The translations under genes and the position numbers were made by a program. A stretch of DNA of 13,195 nt from assembly GCA_025934385.1 (NCBI GenBank), contig JAICYE010000019.1, forward strand, positions 1 through 13,195, given 5' to 3'. Shown one piece after another: positions 1-5,431 of the stretch. Each line of letters starts with the position of its first letter. Positions within the stretch are counted from its first letter, which is position 1. This stretch comes from Acidimicrobiia bacterium. Its GTDB lineage: Bacteria; Actinomycetota; Acidimicrobiia; IMCC26256; BP-133. The notes below the pieces were generated by a model that worked only from the letters and a program-made list of their open reading frames with translations, made no database searches and was not told where the DNA came from.

Positions 1-77
1 CAACCTGCGGAGCCCGAAACCAGCGAAGGAACGGCACGTCCCGGTCGGCGCCGTCGAGCAAGGCCTACCGGGGTCCG

Positions 78-139
78 CAAGCGCAACATGTTGCGGAAGG
101 CGGCCGAAAGCGGGGGTCGATCGCAACCTGTTGCGCTTG
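78..139. repeat. 18-bp inverted repeat built from two palindromes
   Basis: The arms at 78-95 and 122-139 are reverse complements at 17 of 18 positions, with a 26-nt spacer. Each arm contains a 14-bp dyad. The left one, CGCAACATGTTGCG (82-95), is a perfect palindrome. The right one, CGCAACCTGTTGCG (122-135), differs only at one central pair. The dyad centres are 40 bp apart, close to four helical turns, which is how tandem operators for a dimeric regulator are often spaced. The same bases could also fold as one long hairpin. No regulator or regulated gene is visible next to it, so operator function is inference. Confidence 0.5.
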
Positions 140-396
140 GCGACCCGGCCGAAGCGGGTCCAGACGGCCCGAGCGGAACTGCCGGCTCCTGCGCTACGGC
201 CCTGCCGAACGTTCCGAATACTTCCGCGAGCGGCGCGATGCGTCCGGTATCACCGGTTCCCGCGGACCTCATCAGCCGGGTCGGTAGCCGTTCCCGTGGT
301 CACAGAATGGTCACGGACGGTTCCGGACGGGCCCTCATCGGGTCGGACCCCGCGGGTGTCCCCTCTGACCAAAAGTCCTGGTAGAAGGCACTTTCC

Positions 397-424
397 GGGA
401 CCGGGCCGAACCGGCCCGGATCCC
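397..424. terminator. Strong GC hairpin, probable terminator of the minus-strand cluster
   Basis: CCGGGCCG (401-408) and CGGCCCGG (412-419) pair perfectly around a 3-nt loop. After a single bulged A, GGGA (397-400) and TCCC (421-424) extend the stem to 12 pairs. It lies about 33 nt beyond the stop codon of the 45-residue ORF read on the minus strand, the right place for a terminator of that cluster. There is no T-run on either strand, so it is not a classical intrinsic terminator; U-less hairpins are often proposed as terminators in high-GC actinobacteria. Confidence 0.45.
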
Positions 425-432
425 ATTGACCG

Positions 433-456
433 GAGTTCAAATCCCACTCCCTCCGC
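433..456 (+). other. tRNA-Ser-like 3' fragment (possible att or recombination remnant)
   Basis: Bases 435-443 carry the canonical T-loop sequence GTTCAAATC. It is followed by CCAC and then TCCCTCCG, which reads like the 3' half of a T-stem, an acceptor strand and a G73 discriminator. G73 is typical of tRNA-Ser. The 5' half of the T-stem does not pair with it, and no D-arm, anticodon arm or GGAGGGA acceptor strand is found upstream, so this is not a functional tRNA gene. A tRNA 3' end starting at the T-loop is what an integrase attachment core or an old recombination scar would leave. The assignment rests on a short match and is tentative. Confidence 0.3.
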
Positions 457-594
457 TCAGGAGGGCCCGGCGGCGTCCTCGAGATGAAGGGCGAGGCCGA
501 AGCCGCCGGCCGTCATCACCAGCGCACCGACCAAGGGCAGGAGCATCAGGAGCGTCGCTCCCAGCACCAGCATCCCGATGCTCACCCGAGCCAT
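457..594 (-). CDS. Small single-span membrane protein (45 aa), hypothetical
   Basis: The ATG at 594 is preceded by a good Shine-Dalgarno sequence, GGAGG, 5 nt away (complement of 600-604). The 45-residue product begins MARVSIGML and has one hydrophobic stretch, about residues 5-37, rich in Leu, Gly, Ala and Val, then a short acidic tail LHLEDAAGPS. It is therefore predicted to be a one-helix membrane protein with little outside the bilayer. The frame stays open far upstream, but the binding site and the sharp change to a membrane segment favour this start. It lies 80 nt downstream of the alpha/beta hydrolase gene, past a strong hairpin (619-645). I do not recognise a family. Function is unknown. 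Confidence 0.5.
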   Translation of the reverse strand: MARVSIGMLVLGATLLMLLPLVGALVMTAGGFGLALHLEDAAGPS

Positions 595-618
595 GTCCGC
601 CTCCGTGATCGACCCTGT

Positions 619-645
619 GCTCGGGGGGTACCCGCCCCCCGGAGC
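619..645. terminator. Strong hairpin between hydrolase gene and small ORF
   Basis: GCTCGGGGGG (619-628) pairs with CCCCCCG and AGC (635-645) through ten pairs with one bulged G, around a 6-nt loop. On the minus strand it starts about 30 nt after the hydrolase stop codon and ends 24 nt before the start of the 45-residue ORF. It could terminate transcription after the hydrolase, or attenuate or protect the message ahead of the small ORF. No T-run follows it. Confidence 0.4.
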
Positions 646-674
646 CCACAAACGGAGGGGCGACGGGCGGGTCA

Positions 675-1478
675 TCAGCCCGTCAGGAACTCCCGCACCA
701 TCTCGGGGACCACGTCGAAGCGCTCCAGCTGCGGGACGTGGGCGGCGTCGGGCAGGACCTCGGCGCGGCCGTCGGCGATGAGCCGGGCGAAGTCCCCGGC
801 GTAGTCCGGCGAGATGATCCCGTCCTGCTCGCCCCAGACCACCAGCGTCGGCGCCGTGATCCGGTGAATCCGCTTCCGCAGGCCCCGGTCGGGGATCGGC
901 CACCACCACTTGGCCGCCACGCCCATCGTCCAGGTGATCCCGATGATGGCCTCGCCGAGGGCCTCGGGGTCCTCGGGGAGCGCCAGCGCGGCGGTGGCCA
1001 CCGGGCCGGTCGGATCGGCGAAGGCCGCCGCCGCCAGGTCCGGCATGCTGAGGACGTTGGGGTTCTTCCAGGGCCGCCCGTCCGTCCACAGGCCGATGGG
1101 GCAGAGGAGCACGAGCTTCTCCACCCGGCTCGGCTCGTTGGCCGCCAGTTCGGCCCCGAGCATCCCGCCGAAGGAGTGGCCGACGACGGCGACGGGCTGG
1201 CCGTCGAGCCGGAGGGCGTCGAGGACTTCGGAGTAGCACAGCGTGAGGTCCCACACGTCCTCGATGGCCTTGTGGCCGTCGGGGTCGCCGGGGACGGTCC
1301 CCGGGAGGTAGGGGGCGTAGACGGTGTGGTGGGCGGCCAGTGACTCGACGAACGGGTCCCACTGGAGGCCCATGATGGCGTGGAGGTAGAGCAGCGGCGG
1401 GCCGTCGCCGCCGACGAGGACCTTGGTGCGGACCTCCCCGTCCCAGATCTCGACGTCGCGGATCTCGTTGTAGGGCAT
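675..1478 (-). CDS. Alpha/beta-fold hydrolase (267 aa)
   Basis: This is a complete alpha/beta hydrolase of usual length. The catalytic triad is readable: Ser102 in the nucleophile elbow GHSFGG (residues 100-105), Asp219 in VVWGEQDG and His247 in DAAHVPQ. The oxyanion-hole region is LYLHAI near residues 30-35. There is no signal peptide, so the enzyme is cytoplasmic. The ATG at 1478 has an AGGAGAGG binding site 9 nt upstream. It lies 37 nt downstream of the luciferase-like oxidoreductase gene on the same strand, so the two are probably co-transcribed. In such pairs the hydrolase may act on an ester or lactone made by the oxygenase; that link is inference and the substrate cannot be told from sequence. 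Confidence 0.9.
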   Translation of the reverse strand: MPYNEIRDVEIWDGEVRTKVLVGGDGPPLLYLHAIMGLQWDPFVESLAAHHTVYAPYLPGTVPGDPDGHKAIEDVWDLTLCYSEVLDALRLDGQPVAVVGHSFGGMLGAELAANEPSRVEKLVLLCPIGLWTDGRPWKNPNVLSMPDLAAAAFADPTGPVATAALALPEDPEALGEAIIGITWTMGVAAKWWWPIPDRGLRKRIHRITAPTLVVWGEQDGIISPDYAGDFARLIADGRAEVLPDAAHVPQLERFDVVPEMVREFLTG

Positions 1479-1515
1479 GGGTTTCGCCTCTCCTCTCTCG
1501 TTCGTCGGGCGTCGC

Positions 1516-2754
1516 TCAGGCCAGCCGCTGGCCGCGCAGGCGCTTCGGCCACCAGTGGTTCTCCCAGCCCTCGTCGTCCCAGATGTCGCGCAGCTTCGGG
1601 AGGACTTCGGTGCAGAACAGGCTGATGCTGTCCTTGGTCAGCTCGTGGGGCATCGAGCCGATCTGCTGGAGAACCATCAGGTTGCCGATGCGGAGGTCCT
1701 TCACGGCGTCGACGAGCTTGTCCCGCACCGTGGCCGGGCTGCCGGCGATGACGATGTCCTTGTCGACGAACTCCTTGTAGGAGAAGTTCTTGAAGTTGGT
1801 GATGACCTCGAGCATCTTCATCGTCGTGCCGCTGCGGATGCCCCGGGACAGGCTCTCGTAGTCCTGGTAGCCGGGCAGGCCCCACCAGTGCTCCGGGATG
1901 TGCAGGCACTTGTCGAAGAAGTACTGGATGTGCTGGGCGAACTTCTTCTCCGCCTCGGCGTCGGTTTCGGCGACGCAGACCATCTGGGCGAAGCCGGCCC
2001 GGTAGGGGTTGCGGTCGACGCCCTCGGTGGCGGCGAACTCCCAGAAGCCGTCCATGATGCGTTTGCCGACCTGGCTGCCGAAGAACGACAGCATGCAGTA
2101 GCTGTAGTCGTGCTGGGCGGCGAAGCGCCAGGTCGAACTGCTGCCGAGGCCGGGGATCCAGATCGGAGGGTGCGGCTGCTGGATCGGGCGGGGCCAGATG
2201 TTGACGTAGGGCAGCTGGTTCCACTTGCCGTTGAAGGCGAAGATCTCCTTCGACTGCCAGGCCCGGAGGATGAGGTCGTGGGCCTCGGCGTAGCGATCGC
2301 GCTGCTCGATGGCCGGTATGCCCATGACCATGTTGGCGTCCAGCGGCGTGCCCAGTGGCATACCGGCCACGAGGCGGCCGCCGCTGATCTGGTCGAGCAC
2401 GGCGTACTCCTCGGCCACCCGGATGGCCGGCTGCGTCGTCGGCAGCGTGGAGCCCATCTGGACGATGGCCACGTCGAGATGGTTGGTGGCCCGGGCCAGG
2501 ACCGAGCCCATGATGTTGGGGTTGCACATGAACCCGTAGGCGTTCTGGTGGTGCTCGTTCACGCAGATGCCGTCGAAGCCCATCTCGGCGCCGTGGATCA
2601 GCTCGTCGAGCGACCAGTTGTAGAACTGGCCGATGCGGGCCGGGTCGGGCACGAGCTCGTGCCAGGGTGGCGTGACCCAGACCGACGGGTAGCGCCGGCT
2701 GAAGTCCTCCGGCAGTTCCCGGTGGGGCATGAGATGGAACATCGAAACCTTCAC
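1516..2754 (-). CDS. Luciferase-like (LLM class) flavin-dependent oxidoreductase (412 aa)
   Basis: This is a TIM-barrel member of the bacterial luciferase-like superfamily, which uses reduced FMN or coenzyme F420. Hallmarks are NEHH at residues 66-69, the RVAEEYAVLDQISGGRL block near 112-128 and the WPRPIQQPHPPIWI block near 187-200. The latter is seen in limonene-monooxygenase-like and alkanal-monooxygenase-like proteins. The C-terminal part (SPATVRDKL) is also typical. No signal peptide is present. The start is GTG at 2754, with GGGAGG 7 nt upstream (complement of 2762-2767). It heads the minus-strand cluster, with an alpha/beta hydrolase gene 37 nt behind it. Whether it is a monooxygenase or an F420-dependent dehydrogenase cannot be decided here. 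Confidence 0.9.
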   Translation of the reverse strand: MKVSMFHLMPHRELPEDFSRRYPSVWVTPPWHELVPDPARIGQFYNWSLDELIHGAEMGFDGICVNEHHQNAYGFMCNPNIMGSVLARATNHLDVAIVQMGSTLPTTQPAIRVAEEYAVLDQISGGRLVAGMPLGTPLDANMVMGIPAIEQRDRYAEAHDLILRAWQSKEIFAFNGKWNQLPYVNIWPRPIQQPHPPIWIPGLGSSSTWRFAAQHDYSYCMLSFFGSQVGKRIMDGFWEFAATEGVDRNPYRAGFAQMVCVAETDAEAEKKFAQHIQYFFDKCLHIPEHWWGLPGYQDYESLSRGIRSGTTMKMLEVITNFKNFSYKEFVDKDIVIAGSPATVRDKLVDAVKDLRIGNLMVLQQIGSMPHELTKDSISLFCTEVLPKLRDIWDDEGWENHWWPKRLRGQRLA

Positions 2755-2792
2755 TGGCGTACCTCCCGGCCGTCTCCCCCTGTTGGGCGCAC

Positions 2793-2798
2793 ACCGTA
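2793..2798 (-). promoter_or_regulatory. Candidate -10 hexamer for the oxidoreductase-hydrolase cluster
   Basis: On the minus strand this reads TACGGT, which fits the actinobacterial -10 pattern TANNNT. It lies about 38 nt before the GTG at 2754 and would give a 5' leader of about 30 nt that contains the GGGAGG binding site. No convincing -35 element is seen 16-19 nt upstream, so the call is weak. Confidence 0.25.
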
Positions 2799-2901
2799 CG
2801 CCGTCGGCGGTCCGCCGTCCCGGGGAGCCGGGTTCGCGCCGGTTGGCTGAGCACAGCTGGGAGGACGGTGAGGCCGCGGTTCGGTGAACGGCGCCTCCGG
2901 G

Positions 2902-2935
2902 TACTGTCGAATTGTCGTAAGTGCCGGCTTACGAC
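2902..2935 (+). promoter_or_regulatory. Candidate -10 hexamer and operator-like inverted repeat
   Basis: TACTGT at 2902-2907 fits TANNNT. An initiation site about 7 nt on would fall at the left edge of a perfect 8-bp inverted repeat, GTCGTAAG (2914-2921) and CTTACGAC (2928-2935), separated by 6 nt. The repeat lies 27 nt before the ATG at 2963. It could be an operator overlapping the start of transcription, or a stem-loop at the very 5' end of the mRNA. The hexamer call is weak; the inverted repeat is directly visible. Confidence 0.4.
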
Positions 2936-2962
2936 GACTTCCACCCGAGGTGAGGGGGCTTC

Positions 2963-3412
2963 ATGAAGCGTGTCCTCGTCGCCGGTGCCCTGAGCGGGTT
3001 GCTGATCCTCGGCACCCCGGCACTGGCGTTCTCCGCCGATCGCGGCGGCAGCCACGATTCCCGTGGCAGTAGCGGCCACAGCGACAACCGCGGCGGCCAC
3101 GCCGACAACCGCGGCGGCCATGCCGACAACCGGGGCGACCACGGCCGCCACGACCACGACGGCTACAACCGTGGCTACTACGACGGCGGCTACTACTACG
3201 GCGATCCCTACTACTACGGCGGGTACGACGACTGCTACCACGACCCGTCCGGCTACACGACCTGCGAGCCGTACGGCGGCGACTACGACCCGGGCGGCTA
3301 CAACGGTGGCTACCCCGACCCGCCGCCCGACTCGCAGTACTGCAACCAGCCGCACAGCGCCCACAGCGCCCGGTGCCCGGGCGACGAGGGCAGCAGCGGC
3401 GGGGGGTACTGA
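2963..3412 (+). CDS. Secreted Gly/Tyr/His/Asp-rich small protein (149 aa)
   Basis: The start ATG follows the purine run GAGGTGAGGGGG (2947-2958). The N-terminus [20 protein letters not shown] is a classical signal peptide, with a likely cleavage after ALA (residue 22) or FSA (25). The mature part is low-complexity. Residues 37-57 are three GHxDNRG units, then come a His/Asp stretch (58-66), a Tyr-rich segment (68-92) and a Pro/Gly tail. Four cysteines (91, 101, 127, 138) could form two disulfides outside the cell. No enzyme domain is recognisable. Similar Gly/Tyr/His-rich exported proteins are often wall- or surface-associated or bind metals, but nothing here proves a role. It is transcribed alone, divergently from the oxidoreductase cluster, and is followed by a strong hairpin. 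Confidence 0.75.
   Translation: MKRVLVAGALSGLLILGTPALAFSADRGGSHDSRGSSGHSDNRGGHADNRGGHADNRGDHGRHDHDGYNRGYYDGGYYYGDPYYYGGYDDCYHDPSGYTTCEPYGGDYDPGGYNGGYPDPPPDSQYCNQPHSAHSARCPGDEGSSGGGY
3074..3136 (+). repeat. Three tandem 21-nt units in the secreted-protein gene
   Basis: The units at 3074-3094, 3095-3115 and 3116-3136 each encode GHxDNRG. Unit 1 reads GGCCACAGCGACAACCGCGG plus a final C, and units 2 and 3 differ from it at only a few positions. They are in frame, so gain or loss of a unit would only lengthen or shorten the protein. Confidence 0.8.
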
Positions 3413-3426
3413 GAGAAGCGATCGAC

Positions 3427-3461
3427 CGGCTCGTCCGGAGAGGGCCGCTCCGGATGAGCCG
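3427..3461 (+). terminator. 14-bp hairpin after the secreted-protein gene
   Basis: CGGCTCGTCCGGAG (3427-3440) pairs with CTCCGGATGAGCCG (3448-3461) with one G-U wobble, around the 7-nt loop AGGGCCG. It begins 14 nt after the stop codon at 3410-3412. It has no T-run but is the most stable structure between this gene and nucS. It probably separates the two transcription units. Confidence 0.55.
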
Positions 3462-3513
3462 CTGATCGACCCGGGGACGCACCTGCCTCCCCCCTGCCAT
3501 GGGCCTGGGCGGC

Positions 3514-3527
3514 TACCGTCGGGCGCC
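3514..3527 (+). promoter_or_regulatory. Probable leaderless promoter of nucS
   Basis: TACCGT (3514-3519) fits the TANNNT -10 consensus and is followed by exactly 8 nt before the GTG start at 3528. No Shine-Dalgarno sequence is present. A transcript starting at the GTG itself would be leaderless, which is common in actinobacteria. The same hexamer-plus-8-nt layout is found before metX and metY in this window. Confidence 0.5.
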
Positions 3528-4187
3528 GTGCGCATCGTGGTGGCCGCCTGCACCGTCGACTACGCCGGCCGGCTCTCGGCGGCCCTCCCGGAGGCCCGCC
3601 GACTGCTGGTGGTGAAGGCCGACGGATCGGTGCTCGTCCACGCCGACGCCGGCGGCTACAAGCCGCTGAACTGGATGTCCGGCCCCTGCGTGCTGATCGA
3701 CGGCGGCGACGTGTGGGACATCACCAACGCCAAGGGCGAGCGGCTCACGATCACGTTCAGCGGCGAGGTCGTCCTCGACACGGCGGTCGAGCTCGGCGCC
3801 GAACCCGGCCTGGCCAAGGATGGCGTCGAGGCCCACCTCCAGGAGCTCCTCGCCGCCCACCCCCACGAGGTCGAGCCGGGTCTGGTACTCGTGCGCCGGG
3901 AGCACGCCACCGCCGTCGGGCCGGTCGACCTCCTCTGCCGCGACGCCGGCGGGTGCTGGGTGGCGGTCGAGATCAAGCGGCGGGGGGAGATCGCCGGCGT
4001 GGAGCAGCTGGCCCGCTATGTGGAGATGCTGGAGCGGGACGGGCACACCCCGGTGCGGGGCGTCCTCGCCGCCCAGAAGGTCGTGCCCCAGGCCCGGACG
4101 CTGGCCGAGGTGCGGGCCCTCGGGTGGACCGAGATCGACTACGACCGCCTCCGGGGCCTCGGCGCCGGGACGCCGACACTGTTCTGA
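3528..4187 (+). CDS. nucS: Endonuclease NucS/EndoMS, mismatch-specific (219 aa)
   Basis: NucS cuts double-stranded DNA at mismatches (mainly G-T, G-G and T-T) and runs the MutS/MutL-independent mismatch repair of Actinobacteria. The N-terminal DNA-binding and dimerisation half carries VDYAGRL near residues 10-16 and YKPLNWM at 44-50, both strongly conserved in mycobacterial NucS. The RecB-like nuclease half has [14 protein letters not shown] residues at 96-105, GPVDLLCRD (Asp134) and [11 protein letters not shown] (Glu148, Lys150), the expected D-E-K metal site. The extreme C-terminus TPTLF resembles the sliding-clamp-binding tail of the family. The protein is close to the usual length, about 220 aa. 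The GTG at 3528 was chosen because homologues start here; the frame is open upstream but encodes low-complexity sequence that overlaps the preceding gene. It looks monocistronic. Confidence 0.95.
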   Translation: MRIVVAACTVDYAGRLSAALPEARRLLVVKADGSVLVHADAGGYKPLNWMSGPCVLIDGGDVWDITNAKGERLTITFSGEVVLDTAVELGAEPGLAKDGVEAHLQELLAAHPHEVEPGLVLVRREHATAVGPVDLLCRDAGGCWVAVEIKRRGEIAGVEQLARYVEMLERDGHTPVRGVLAAQKVVPQARTLAEVRALGWTEIDYDRLRGLGAGTPTLF

Positions 4188-4198
4188 CCCTGTCCGTC

Positions 4199-4255
4199 GG
4201 CACGACCGGTCGTGCTCGAGGCCCCTGGAGGGCCCTGTCCACGAGAGGTCGTGCC
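4199..4255. terminator. Nested palindromes downstream of nucS
   Basis: A perfect 16-bp palindrome, GCACGACCGGTCGTGC, occupies 4200-4215. Its left half also pairs with a second copy of GGTCGTGCC at 4247-4255, giving a 9-bp outer stem GGCACGACC (4199-4207). Inside lie CTCG/CGAG and GGCCC/GGGCC pairs. The structure begins 11 nt after the nucS stop, which suits a terminator. It also lies upstream of an AbiEi-domain gene, and AbiEi antitoxins are known to bind inverted repeats near their own promoters, so an operator role is an alternative. Confidence 0.45.
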
Positions 4256-4319
4256 GGGGCACGGCCGACGGCGGAAAATCGGGTGCGCGTCCCATCTCCG
4301 GCCGCCAATACTCGGCCGG

Positions 4320-5288
4320 GTGACGAGAGCCGATGAAATCGACGACGACCGGTTGTCCACGATCGCCGGGCCGCAGGGCGGCGCCATCGCCAACCGGCAA
4401 CTCCGGGCCAGTGGCCTGACGGCCAAGGAGGTCAAGGGCCTGCTCCGGCGGCGTGTGCTGCGAACCACGCCGGCCCGCGGCGTCTACCGCGTCGCAGGCT
4501 CGGAACGCACCCGGAAGCAGGACGTCTGGGTCGCCCTTCTCGCCGGCCCCGAGGGGACGTTGGCGTCCCATCTCAGCGCCGCGGCGCTCCGGGGCCTGGC
4601 GGCGGCTCCGGCCGTCCCGCAGGTGACCGTGCCTCGGTGGGCCAACGGGAAGTTCGGTGGGGCCGTGGTCCACCACGCCACGGTCGGCCCCCTGGACCAG
4701 GGTAGGTACGAAGGAATCGAAGCGACGACCGTCGAGCGGACGATCGTCGACTGTGCCGCCGTCCTGGGTCAGGCAGCGCTCAATTCCCTGGTCGACGCTG
4801 CCATCGGCAAGCGCCTCTGCTCCTACCGGCTCGTCATGGAGGCCTGGCGGCGCGCTGGGCGGGTCAGGGGTGGCGCCCTGCTCGAGTCGGCGCTGGCGCC
4901 GTACTCCGGCGGTGCCGAACCCGGCAGCGTCAAGGCGGCGCACGTCCTGCGCCGCATCTTTGACTGGGGCCTCCCGATGCCGCTCTGCGAGCACGAGATC
5001 CGGGACACCCACGGCGAGTTCGTCGCCAGGGTCGACTTCATCTGGCTCCCCTGGTGGCTGATCCTGGAGTACGACGGCGACGAGTACCACGGTCCGCGCC
5101 GCTGGGCTGTCGACGACGGCGTGCAAGCGGCGTTGGGGGCGCTCGGCTACCGCGTCGAGCGGGCCGACCGCTTCGACCTCCGTCCGTCCTCCACTCGCCT
5201 GCACCACCGGCTGAGCGGTGTGTTGCTCCAGCCGCCCCGGGGGCCGTGGCCCGCTCGGCAGCCGCCCGACGAGGGCCGCGCCGCCTGA
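4320..5288 (+). CDS. AbiEi-type N-terminal domain fused to DUF559/Vsr-like nuclease domain (322 aa)
   Basis: Residues about 10-60 form a winged-helix-like block (GGAIANRQLRASGLTAKEV, then LRRTTPARGVYRVAG read loosely), as in AbiEi-family antitoxin domains of type IV toxin-antitoxin systems. Residues 80-165 continue the family core (SHLSAAALRGL; TTVERTIVDCAAVL). The C-terminal part, about 200-300, looks like the DUF559/very-short-patch-repair nuclease fold: ARVDF with Asp239 and LILEYDGDEYH with Glu250, Asp252 and His256. Many actinobacteria carry such stand-alone fusions without a toxin partner, and none is adjacent here. The GTG at 4320 was chosen because the family block starts just after it; AATACT lies 7 nt upstream, a poor -10 match, and there is no Shine-Dalgarno sequence. 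A longer frame from the GTG at 4212 is possible. The biological role of these fusions is unknown to me. Confidence 0.75.
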   Translation: MTRADEIDDDRLSTIAGPQGGAIANRQLRASGLTAKEVKGLLRRRVLRTTPARGVYRVAGSERTRKQDVWVALLAGPEGTLASHLSAAALRGLAAAPAVPQVTVPRWANGKFGGAVVHHATVGPLDQGRYEGIEATTVERTIVDCAAVLGQAALNSLVDAAIGKRLCSYRLVMEAWRRAGRVRGGALLESALAPYSGGAEPGSVKAAHVLRRIFDWGLPMPLCEHEIRDTHGEFVARVDFIWLPWWLILEYDGDEYHGPRRWAVDDGVQAALGALGYRVERADRFDLRPSSTRLHHRLSGVLLQPPRGPWPARQPPDEGRAA

Positions 5289-5333
5289 CCGATGGCCGGG
5301 TCGACCGGCTCCACCACACGTTCCCAGTCACGG

Positions 5334-5374
5334 CCGGTGGTGTCCAAGGCCCTCGGGGCCCCGAGCACCACCGG
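5334..5374. terminator. Nested hairpin between the AbiEi-nuclease gene and metX
   Basis: CCGGTGGTG (5334-5342) pairs perfectly with CACCACCGG (5366-5374). Directly inside the right arm lies a 14-bp palindrome, CTCGGGGCCCCGAG (5352-5365), leaving a 9-nt bulge (5343-5351). It starts 46 nt after the preceding stop codon and lies upstream of the metX -10 hexamer. It is therefore more likely a terminator, or a DNA-level operator, than a leader structure of metX. No T-run is present. Confidence 0.4.
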
Positions 5375-5417
5375 GTCGTGCTGAGCGTTGGCGGCGCCTC
5401 GGGGCCACCCGGCGGCG

Positions 5418-5431
5418 TAACGTCTGCGGCG
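5418..5431 (+). promoter_or_regulatory. Probable leaderless promoter of metX
   Basis: TAACGT (5418-5423) matches TANNNT and is followed by 8 nt, then ATG at 5432. No Shine-Dalgarno sequence precedes that ATG. This is the best candidate promoter for the sulfur amino-acid locus. No SAM riboswitch fold is recognisable in the 143 nt upstream of metX. Confidence 0.55.

Larger units (their letters stand above)
1..456. other. Non-coding left end with structured elements
   Basis: I see no convincing protein gene here. The open frames that cross it are short, lack ribosome binding sites and show no recognisable domain. Base composition is somewhat less extreme than in the flanking genes. The stretch holds an inverted repeat made of two palindromes (78-139), a long perfect hairpin (397-424) and a tRNA-like 3' fragment (433-456), each listed separately. 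The 5' end of the window could still carry the tail of a gene that lies outside it, but nothing in the first 80 bases shows this. Confidence 0.5.

Noticed and set aside
361..425. Possible DosR/DevR-type hypoxia boxes (GACCAAAAGTCC, GGGACCGGGCC)
   Set aside because: They share only a few positions with the 20-bp DosR consensus, and the second is explained by the GC hairpin.
457..1362. A 301-residue minus-strand frame ending in the small membrane ORF
   Set aside because: All but the last 45 codons lie over the alpha/beta hydrolase gene in a different frame and give Arg/Gly-rich nonsense. Only the part after the Shine-Dalgarno/ATG at 594 is plausible.
683..3553. A 956-codon open frame on the minus strand
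   Set aside because: It crosses several real genes in another frame, its translation is Arg/Pro/Ala-rich or valine-repeat sequence with no domain, and it lies antisense to the secreted-protein gene. It is an artefact of high GC content.
3063..4187. A longer 374-residue version of nucS starting at 3063
   Set aside because: The first 155 residues are Thr/Ala low-complexity sequence that overlaps the secreted-protein gene in another frame and passes through a terminator-like hairpin. The NucS family starts at the GTG at 3528.
4270..4308. A second tRNA-like 3' tail (GGGTGCGCGTCCC ... CCGCCA)
   Set aside because: The putative T-loop TGCGCGT does not match TTCRANY, only three T-stem pairs form, and no other tRNA arms are present.
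4320..5288. A two-gene type IV toxin-antitoxin operon
   Set aside because: No AbiEii-type nucleotidyltransferase toxin gene lies on either side; the neighbours are nucS and metX.
5054..5431. Upstream extension of metX to give 527 residues
   Set aside because: The extension overlaps the AbiEi-domain gene and is low-complexity. MetX homologues and the promoter hexamer support the ATG at 5432.
5289..5431. A SAM or other methionine riboswitch upstream of metX
   Set aside because: No conserved riboswitch core is recognisable, and the -10 hexamer 8 nt before the ATG implies almost no leader RNA.
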